This document shows, piece after piece, positions 57,930 through 64,000 of a stretch of DNA of 64,000 nt; position 1 is the stretch's first letter, and each line of letters begins with the position of its first letter. The DNA is from Candidatus Kuenenia stuttgartensis. Its GTDB lineage: Bacteria > Planctomycetota > Phycisphaerae > Phycisphaerales > SM1A02. A model generated the notes under the pieces. That model was given only the letters and a program-made list of their open reading frames with translations. It made no database searches and had not been told where the DNA came from. The position numbers were made by a program, and so were the translations under genes. Location: the NCBI GenBank assembly GCA_945902075.1, contig CAMDMA010000017.1:1-64000 (forward strand), given 5' to 3'.

Positions 57930-60790
57930 TCCGACGTGCGGGACTGAGGCTCGGGGAGAGTCGCGGGTAAAAGCATGGAGAAGAACTGAATACGGGAGTT
58001 GCCGTGGTCGCAGAGCGCAAAGCGGTATTGGCCGTCTGAACCAATCCCCGTCGGCTCGAGAGCCCAAGGATACTTGACTCGACCGACATCGCGGCCGATG
58101 CCACCCGCGACCGCAAGCACTTCGCCAGACACTGCGTCAAGTCGCTGCACGCGGTGATTGCTGTGCTCCGCGACCAGTATCGTGCGTCGTCGGGTGTCCG
58201 GCGTCGGCGCGTTCCCATCGGAGAGGGATGTCACGGGAATTCCATCAATCTCGAGGACCAGCCCAAAGGGATAGGCAAACTGCCCCGGCGACCGCCCGGT
58301 CGTACCGATCGCACGACGAAACTCGCCGTCACCCGTGAACACTTGGATCCGGTGGTTGCCGGAATCTGCCACGTAGAGTTCATCGCGCGCAGCGTCGTAG
58401 GCAAGCACTTGGGCGCGAAGAAACTCGCCAGGCTCAGTTCCGCAAGAACCAAACTCGTAGAGAAACGTGCGCTCCGCGGAGAACACCTGCACGCGATCGT
58501 TGCCACCGTACTCGGCGATGAACATCCTGCCGTCAGGCGCGAACGCAACATCAGTCGGATAAATGAACTGCCCCGCGTCGCGGCCGTAACTCCCGAGCGT
58601 CCACTTCTCAACGCCCTCTGGAGTGAAGGCGACGATGCGATGCTCATGCGTATCGGCGACGACGAGGGTGCCGTCAGGCGCAACCGATGCACCTACTGGC
58701 TTTCCCCGATCCTTTTTTGACATCGCCCATTCGGCACGTACGGTTCCGTCCGGATCGAAGCGTTGCACGCGCGCGTCTTTATCGATGACGTAAACCTCTC
58801 CGTTGCGCGGATCGCATGCGACAACCCGCGGCCCGTTGAACTGCCCCCGCCCGCGGCCGACGCCCGTGAATGTGCGATCGACCAAGAGCGTGTTCGTCAC
58901 CTTGGGTGCGTCGCGATCAAAACCTGGGGGCTCGTCGGAAGGCGCGGCAACAGCCGGCGTGTCACGCCGAGCGCACGCGGGCAACGTGATCAAAACCGGG
59001 ATACCGAGGCACGAAGCAAGTGCGACCAACGGGACCCCACGACGCAGCTGGCGAAACCCACGAGGCAGTTGGCGAAACCCACGAGGCAGTTGGCGAAACC
59101 CACGAGGCAGCTGGCGAACAAACGAGGAAAGCGAAACAGCACCGACCACCCCCACGATCAACAGTGCGAGGGTGCCGAGAAGAACGGTTTCTGGGCGTTG
59201 ATAGTGGATCGCGTTGAGAATGTCGGTTGCGAGCCAGTCCATGCCGGGCGGTGCCATTCGTCCGCTCGCCGCCAGTTCACCCAGCGACCAGGCGAAAGCG
59301 ACTGGAAACGTGACGAGCGCTGCACGAACGATTTCGTGACGCATGCCGCGCCAACGCGCAAGCGCACTATCACCGTCGAGCGCGCGAAGTCGAGTTGCGG
59401 AGGGTGGTTCACATGCAGCAAGCGCAAAGACAACGACCGCCGCAACGATCATCGTTCGGACGACCAGCGTGACCAAGACGATGACCGGTGTGTCATACAC
59501 GAACCCAAACGCGTCACTATTGAATGCACTCTCGAGCGCGATCGCTGTCGTCGTACCGGGTACGAGACCGACGAATGCCGCGAGCACCAACATCGAAAGG
59601 CTCAACGCGCGCAGCGGTCGACGCGAGGCATGAACCCCGACCCGAAGCGCGATTGCGAACAGGGTCACGACGATCGCGGCAAGCGATGATGTCAAAACGG
59701 TCGTCGACAATGCCGTGCCATGCAACAAAAAGAAATCACTCGCCCGCGGTGTCTCCCAGAGCGCACAGAGAAAGAGACTAAGGAGAATCGCCGGGAGAAT
59801 CGCCGGGAGAATCGCCGGGAGAATGACTGGAAAAGCCGCACAAACAAGGAGCGCTGAACCGCCACGACGTGCACGACGGGGATCGAGCGCAGACGCCGTT
59901 GTATCACGCGCGCCCAGCCGTCCACCGCCGGAACTCCGCACGAGGAGTGGCGTCAAGAGAACCCCGCAGGCTGCGAGAGCAAGCGCTGGCCATGCTGCGC
60001 CCAGGATTTCTGATGGCGACGCGCCCAGCGACTCCAGTGCACGAAGCTCAAATCCGTAGGTCTGTACTTGAGCAAGGTCAAAGACCGTCGTTTCACTGAA
60101 CAGAAAAATGCCGACCGTCGCAATCGCGATCGTGAGCGCCCTGCCATCTCCAGCGAGCGCAGCTCGAACGCGTGCGGTCATGCGCGCACCATCGAGGTAG
60201 AGCAATCGATCGACACTGGAGAGCGAGCGGCCACCAGCGACAACAAGTACCGCAAACGCTGGCGCCGCTGCCCACACAATGAGTGACAGCGCAAGCGCGA
60301 GTGAGCGAACAACGCCGACGGCATTCGCGCGTTCGACAAGATCGCCAATCCACGTGCCGGGGCCAACGCAAAGCCAAACCGAGGCGTAGAGCAACCAGGG
60401 CGGAAGCGCGAGCGGTGCGAGAATCAAGGTGATCGCGATGTTCCCCGCCAGCGAGCCTGCTCTCTGACGGAATACCCGCGATGCGGGCCATGCAAGCAAC
60501 GCGCCGACGATGGCGACCGAGAGCGCGAGCGCGGTACTTCGCAGGAAAAGCGCCAGCGCACCGGACGGCGCGAGTGTGATACCGAGCGTGGATGTGGACG
60601 CGCGACTCGTGGCGGGGAGTTCGCTCCCAATCCCCGTAGTGGCAGCCTGCGGAAGAGCACCATCCGTGAAAGAGGACCCCGCGATCGAGACACTCAGTGT
60701 CGCAATCGGCCACACCACACAGAAAGACACTGCGAGTGCTGCGCACACGACGCAGAAGTAATCAACGAACCATCCGCGCGATCGCGTCAC
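57926..60790 (-). CDS. ABC permease (two-domain, iron-type) fused to an NHL-repeat propeller
   Basis: A 954-residue fusion with a GTG start overlapping the previous stop (GTGA). Residues 1-~560 hold about 12 membrane helices and look like an FbpB/AfuB-type double permease (SLALALSLIVWAAAPAFAVLV, DRLLYLDGARMTARVRAALAG, GLVPGTTTAIALESAF, SLGELAASGRMAPPG). The EAA-like loops LDGARMTARVR and FAWSLGELAASGRM are weak. Residues 561-581 are a FRQLPRG tandem repeat. Residues ~585-606 look like a lipoprotein signal ending LITLPAC606. Residues ~620-950 are NHL repeats (GQFNGPRVVACDPRNGEVYVID, IYPTDVAFAPDGRMFIAEYG, NHRIQVFTGDGEFRRAIG). The NHL part should face the periplasm. Confidence 0.85.
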   Translation of the reverse strand: MTRSRGWFVDYFCVVCAALAVSFCVVWPIATLSVSIAGSSFTDGALPQAATTGIGSELPATSRASTSTLGITLAPSGALALFLRSTALALSVAIVGALLAWPASRVFRQRAGSLAGNIAITLILAPLALPPWLLYASVWLCVGPGTWIGDLVERANAVGVVRSLALALSLIVWAAAPAFAVLVVAGGRSLSSVDRLLYLDGARMTARVRAALAGDGRALTIAIATVGIFLFSETTVFDLAQVQTYGFELRALESLGASPSEILGAAWPALALAACGVLLTPLLVRSSGGGRLGARDTTASALDPRRARRGGSALLVCAAFPVILPAILPAILPAILLSLFLCALWETPRASDFFLLHGTALSTTVLTSSLAAIVVTLFAIALRVGVHASRRPLRALSLSMLVLAAFVGLVPGTTTAIALESAFNSDAFGFVYDTPVIVLVTLVVRTMIVAAVVVFALAACEPPSATRLRALDGDSALARWRGMRHEIVRAALVTFPVAFAWSLGELAASGRMAPPGMDWLATDILNAIHYQRPETVLLGTLALLIVGVVGAVSLSSFVRQLPRGFRQLPRGFRQLPRGFRQLRRGVPLVALASCLGIPVLITLPACARRDTPAVAAPSDEPPGFDRDAPKVTNTLLVDRTFTGVGRGRGQFNGPRVVACDPRNGEVYVIDKDARVQRFDPDGTVRAEWAMSKKDRGKPVGASVAPDGTLVVADTHEHRIVAFTPEGVEKWTLGSYGRDAGQFIYPTDVAFAPDGRMFIAEYGGNDRVQVFSAERTFLYEFGSCGTEPGEFLRAQVLAYDAARDELYVADSGNHRIQVFTGDGEFRRAIGTTGRSPGQFAYPFGLVLEIDGIPVTSLSDGNAPTPDTRRRTILVAEHSNHRVQRLDAVSGEVLAVAGGIGRDVGRVKYPWALEPTGIGSDGQYRFALCDHGNSRIQFFSMLLPATLPEPQSRTSE
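59048..59118. repeat. 21-bp tandem repeat at the permease-NHL joint
   Basis: Three copies (59048-59068, 59069-59089, 59090-59110), two identical and one with a single change, plus a partial fourth, of the unit TTGGCGAAACCCACGAGGCAG. In frame it encodes repeated FRQLPRG. Confidence 0.9.
59782..59829. repeat. 12-bp tandem repeat in a permease membrane segment
   Basis: Three perfect copies (59782-59817) of GGAGAATCGCCG and a degenerate fourth. Encodes repeated ILPA inside a hydrophobic segment. Confidence 0.88.
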
Positions 60791-61953
60791 GCCGCGCCGC
60801 CTGCGGGAATCCCGCCCCGCGTAAGAATCGCGTGCGCTCTCGACGCAATCTCAGCAGCCCGCCCAGCAACGATCGCGAGATCAAATTGCAACGGATCGGG
60901 TTCATCGAAGGCCGCGGTACACCCGAGGGCATTGGCCTCGGGGCCAAGCGCACGATTCCGTGAAGGAGACTCGCACAGCATCTGCTCGCATGTTGGGGAT
61001 ACCAGCCAACGCGCGACACGAAGCGTGGAGTTAGACACGTCACGACCGGCCACCAGTCCGAGCGTATTCGGAACGATCATCGTGCCGTAGCCCGGTGCCG
61101 AGTCGGTCATCGTCCGAGGAACCACCATCGATAGAGAGAATCCACGCGCCTGTGCCGCAAGCGCGTCGTCAGTATCGGTCATTCCATACGCGCACTCGCC
61201 CGTCGCGACTGCTTCGACGGTTGCGCCATTCCCACCCGGAAGCACACGCACCCCGTTCGACCGCAGTCCGTCAAGCCACGCTTCGAGTGTCGGCGCATTC
61301 CGTCCCTCGGAACGTGCGCGAGACCACGCGTCATCGAGCGCGGCGAGATGACCGCGCGTGGTTCCGAAACGTGGATCGGCGATCGCAATGCCAGGTACGC
61401 CGGCATCACGAAGCGATGGATCGGCGAGCTGCGACCACGAAGTCACGGCAACTGTGGTGCGCCGCGGGTTGGTCACAATCACTCGGGCGCGCGCGGCGAA
61501 CGCAATCCAACGACCGTGGATATCCCGATACGCCGACGGCCAAGAAGCGAGCAACTCGGGAGGAAGCGGGACGAGAAGTCCATCCGCTGCGAGCCGCGCG
61601 GTGGCGAAGGCTTCGGAGGACCAAAAGAGATCCGCGCGGGATCGGCCGCGCTCAGCGCGGATGCGATTCTCAAGGCCCGTTGTCTTGGTCGCCTCTGTGT
61701 CGAATACCGCGTCGATCTCAATACCCGTCTCCAAGGTGCAACGCTTGAGCACCGAACGCGCGAGCACGTCATCGACGGAGACGTACATGACCACCCGAGG
61801 CGGCGCCTCATCGGGAGCGTGTTGTTTGCGACACCCAGAAAATGCAGCGAAAGGCGTGACCGCGGCACAAACAATAGAGTTGCGGACGAAGGTGCGTCTG
61901 CTCCATCGCATCGGTCCCGTCTGATCAGGGCCGGTGTTTGGGGTGCGGATCAC
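60787..61953 (-). CDS. Tat-type lipoprotein solute-binding protein, iron-transport-like
   Basis: A 388-residue binding protein. Its GTG overlaps the previous stop (GTGA); an ATG at 61911 is an alternative. The N-terminal signal is MRWSRRTFVRNSIVCAAVTP...FSGC: twin Arg (SRRTFV) for Tat export and a lipobox Cys. The body follows the Fe3+/FutA-like class D-type binding protein pattern (VVMYVSVDDVLARSVLKRC, DLFWSSEAFATARLAADGLL, RRTTVAVTSWSQLADPSLRD, ATGECAYGMTDTDDALAAQ, VVPRTMTDSAPGYGTMIVPN). It is directly upstream of the permease-NHL gene and so is its likely partner. No ATPase gene is seen in the operon. Confidence 0.88.
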   Translation of the reverse strand: MIRTPNTGPDQTGPMRWSRRTFVRNSIVCAAVTPFAAFSGCRKQHAPDEAPPRVVMYVSVDDVLARSVLKRCTLETGIEIDAVFDTEATKTTGLENRIRAERGRSRADLFWSSEAFATARLAADGLLVPLPPELLASWPSAYRDIHGRWIAFAARARVIVTNPRRTTVAVTSWSQLADPSLRDAGVPGIAIADPRFGTTRGHLAALDDAWSRARSEGRNAPTLEAWLDGLRSNGVRVLPGGNGATVEAVATGECAYGMTDTDDALAAQARGFSLSMVVPRTMTDSAPGYGTMIVPNTLGLVAGRDVSNSTLRVARWLVSPTCEQMLCESPSRNRALGPEANALGCTAAFDEPDPLQFDLAIVAGRAAEIASRAHAILTRGGIPAGGAA

Positions 61954-64000
61954 TTCGGGCTCCCACCCGCCGCCGGAACTGGCGCAGCTTGGCCAGCACC
62001 GCTTTTCTCCGTCGTGCCGCCAGACGAAGTTGCCGCTGAAGTTCCAGCGCGCTTGGTGATTTCTTTTTTCAGCGTCCCAAAGTAGTGCTTGTGCGCTTCT
62101 TTCAAATGCGACGGCACTTGCTCCTCGCCGACAGCGACACCCGAACCGCCATCGACCGCTTCTCCGATGCTTTCGCTCGGCATCACGCTTTCGCCGATCT
62201 CTGGATTGGGGTTCTCAATGAGCTGTCGCGCGATGATGTCACCGCCGGCCGTCTTCGTTTTTGCTTTCTGCGCCTTGGTACCGGTGGGTGTCTTTGATTT
62301 GCCGGTGTTGCCACCTTGCGCGCGACCCCCAGCCATTCCACGCTGCTGACCCGTTCCGCCCATGCGTTCACTGGGCGAACCTGCGCTCGAATCATCACCA
62401 CCCCCAGCCTTGCTCATACCCTCGCCGAGCGATTGTGATTCGCTCTCAGCCATATTGGCAAGCGCCTCAGCCTCCGAAAGCATCTGTTCAGTCAGCTCCA
62501 TCTCGGAGAGGGCTTCCGTGAGTTCAGCGATCCCCTGCTGACCCTGCTGACCTTGCTGACCCTGCTGACCTTGCTGACCCTGTTGGCCTTGCTGACCCTG
62601 CTGACCTTGCTGACCTTGCTGACCCTGCTGACCTTGTTGACCTTGTTGACCCTGTTGGCCTTGCTGACCTTGTTGACCCTGTTGGCCTTGCTGACCTTGT
62701 TGGCTCTGCTGACCTTGTTGTTGCTGCTGACCTTGTTGTTGCTGCTGTCCTTGTTGACCCTGCTGACCTTGTTGACCCTGCTGACCTTGTTGTTGCTGTT
62801 GTTGTTGCGGTGCACTCTTCTTCGCGGCGTTCGCCATGCTCTTTAAGGCTTTCTGACTTGCCTTTGCCGCCTGCGCCGCCTTCTGAAGTTCTTCGCGTTG
62901 CTGTTGGTTGAGGTTCTGATTCTCGTTGATCGCGCGCTCGAGGGCTTCTGGGTTGGTCGCAAGTTGCGCGTCGAGACCAGCATCCTCTAACGCATCCTTC
63001 AGCGACTGCTGCTTGTCCGCAAGAGCATCAAGTGATTTCGCCATCTTCGCAAGCGCATCCCTCGCCGCTGCTTTTTCTGCCTCGGACATTTCGCCCGAAT
63101 CCATCTTCTTCGCGAGCTCGCCAAGTTCCTGCTTCGCGCTCGCGAAGTCACCGCGACCGAGGGCTTCCGAAAAGTTTGACAGCGGACCATCCTGCTTTTC
63201 AAGACCAGCGAGGTCGCGCTTCAGCGCTTCATTTTTGCGTGCGTCCTCGCGATCACGAACATCATCAAGTTTCTTCGTGAGCGCCGACATTCGGCGAATC
63301 GCTTCGCGACGCGCGTCGTCATTCGCTGTGTCATCTACCCTCGGGTCATCGATCTTTGGATCCGCATTTTGACCCAACTGACTCATTGCATCACGCAGTT
63401 CGGGAGGTAGCGCCTTGGAACTCTCAAGTTCCTGCTTGACCCGTTCAAGGGCATCGGCACTCGCCTTCTTCTGTGCGAGTTTGACGGGTTCAACAACCGT
63501 CTCATCGGAAGCCTTCCATTCATAAGCCGGGACGAAGACCTGCGCGGCAACGGCTGTCGCCAGTGCCACCGCCGCCCAATAGATACGAATTGGAACGCGA
63601 ATCGGAAACGCACCGCGAACCTTTTTCGGCATCTCTGGGCGCGATGCGACTTCGACCGCGTCCGCGACCGCAGCGCGTGCATAGGCGTCTTGCGACTTTT
63701 CAAGGGCGAGTGCAGTCGTGAGCCGTTCGTCAAGTCGCAGTCGCTCGTCAATACGAAGCGCGACGGTCGCGTCGGCAGGCGCGTGGCGCGATCGAAGAAC
63801 CATGATCAACGCAACAGTCACCAGACACGCCGCGCCCAGAGCAAGACCGAAAGTGGCGAGCGTCACTTCAGCTTGCGGTATCAACTTTGCGTAGAGCGCA
63901 AGAAACACGGCGAGCACAAAGGCGCTGACGAGACCGGTGGCGATGGCATCGACAAATCGACCCAGGGCGAGCCGGCGGCGTGCAAGGGAGATGAGTAGCC
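61950..64000 (-). CDS. Gln-rich coiled-coil membrane protein, DUF4175-like (5' end beyond the window)
   Basis: The frame is open to the right edge (27 more codons beyond the GTG at 63917 that read as good protein, LLISLARRRLALGRFVDA), so the start lies outside the window. It has a membrane helix near the N-terminus and a second (IYWAAVALATAVAAQVFVPAY), then a long Glu/Lys/Ala coiled coil (ADALERVKQELESSKALPPE, KSLDALADKQQSLKDALEDA). A low-complexity stretch of about 90 residues made of GQQ triplets follows, and then a Gly/Ser-rich tail with EALSEMELTEQMLSEAEAL. Similar large coiled-coil proteins open planctomycete MoxR-VWA operons. It probably spans the periplasm or scaffolds the complex. Confidence 0.8.
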   Translation of the reverse strand, partial: LLISLARRRLALGRFVDAIATGLVSAFVLAVFLALYAKLIPQAEVTLATFGLALGAACLVTVALIMVLRSRHAPADATVALRIDERLRLDERLTTALALEKSQDAYARAAVADAVEVASRPEMPKKVRGAFPIRVPIRIYWAAVALATAVAAQVFVPAYEWKASDETVVEPVKLAQKKASADALERVKQELESSKALPPELRDAMSQLGQNADPKIDDPRVDDTANDDARREAIRRMSALTKKLDDVRDREDARKNEALKRDLAGLEKQDGPLSNFSEALGRGDFASAKQELGELAKKMDSGEMSEAEKAAARDALAKMAKSLDALADKQQSLKDALEDAGLDAQLATNPEALERAINENQNLNQQQREELQKAAQAAKASQKALKSMANAAKKSAPQQQQQQQGQQGQQGQQGQQGQQQQQGQQQQQGQQSQQGQQGQQGQQGQQGQQGQQGQQGQQGQQGQQGQQGQQGQQGQQGQQGQQGQQGQQGIAELTEALSEMELTEQMLSEAEALANMAESESQSLGEGMSKAGGGDDSSAGSPSERMGGTGQQRGMAGGRAQGGNTGKSKTPTGTKAQKAKTKTAGGDIIARQLIENPNPEIGESVMPSESIGEAVDGGSGVAVGEEQVPSHLKEAHKHYFGTLKKEITKRAGTSAATSSGGTTEKSGAGQAAPVPAAGGSPK
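62533..62811. repeat. 9-bp tandem repeat tract encoding GQQ triplets
   Basis: About 30 imperfect copies of a 9-bp unit (plus strand CTGACCTTG and third-position variants CTGACCCTG, TTGGCCTTG), broken by short Gln codon runs. All are in frame and encode (GQQ)n. Confidence 0.95.

Noticed and set aside
62533-62811. Regular repeats that could be taken for a CRISPR array
   Set aside because: The unit is 9 bp with no spacers, is in frame and encodes GQQ inside a long coding sequence.

Overview
The window looks like chromosomal DNA of a high-GC bacterium of the Planctomycetota, most likely class Phycisphaerae. This is an inference from several marks seen together: a PVC-type small basic protein (31531-31791), two exported proteins ending in paired calcium-loop repeats that finish GSWGAC-D/P, a PEP-CTERM protein beside exopolysaccharide-type genes and the start of an exosortase gene, a TPR-YggX fusion, and a long MoxR/DUF58/VWA operon. 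No rRNA, tRNA, insertion sequence, prophage or CRISPR array was found.

Layout. 1-4925 (minus strand): a surface-polysaccharide/exosortase locus with an exosortase fragment at the left edge, a degenerate nucleotidyltransferase-like protein with a hexapeptide tail, a hexapeptide acyltransferase, an asparagine-synthase-like protein and a PEP-CTERM protein. 5173-13200: a PBP4-type D-Ala-D-Ala carboxypeptidase, then sulfate uptake and activation (SLC13 permease, CysQ, CysC, CysD, CysN-kinase fusion). 13205-21790: KdsD, ScpA, a small conserved-looking protein, a stand-alone receiver, a large FAD/Fe-S dehydrogenase and two paralogous exported thioredoxin-fold proteins. 21869-26577: a minus-strand run of folK, cinA, an orphan solute-binding protein, pyrF and DUF971. 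26602-34925: mixed housekeeping genes (thioesterase, metallophosphoesterase, lipoprotein, aminotransferase, small basic protein, SPOR-like protein, TIM barrel, endonuclease III) and two candidate short transcripts. 35077-40919: murC-murB-ddl-ftsQ-like, a membrane protein and greA. 40966-48541: exported repeat proteins (CRTAC1/ASPIC, TPR, dihaem peroxidase-like, VCBS/FG-GAP). 48635-50673: pyrD, a zincin and TPR-YggX.

50749-64000 (minus strand) is the most unusual part. It is one chain of seven genes in which every start overlaps the preceding stop: a Gln-rich coiled-coil membrane protein (cut by the right edge), a Tat-type lipoprotein solute-binding protein, an ABC permease fused to an NHL propeller, a GATase-like/VWA membrane protein, a MoxR ATPase, a DUF58 protein and a BatA-like VWA protein. 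A MoxR-VWA 'Bat-like' envelope module is thus translationally coupled to a binding-protein-dependent transporter that has no ATPase gene nearby. The permease-NHL fusion joint is marked by a 21-bp tandem repeat and a buried lipobox. This is the best candidate for an undescribed system in the window.
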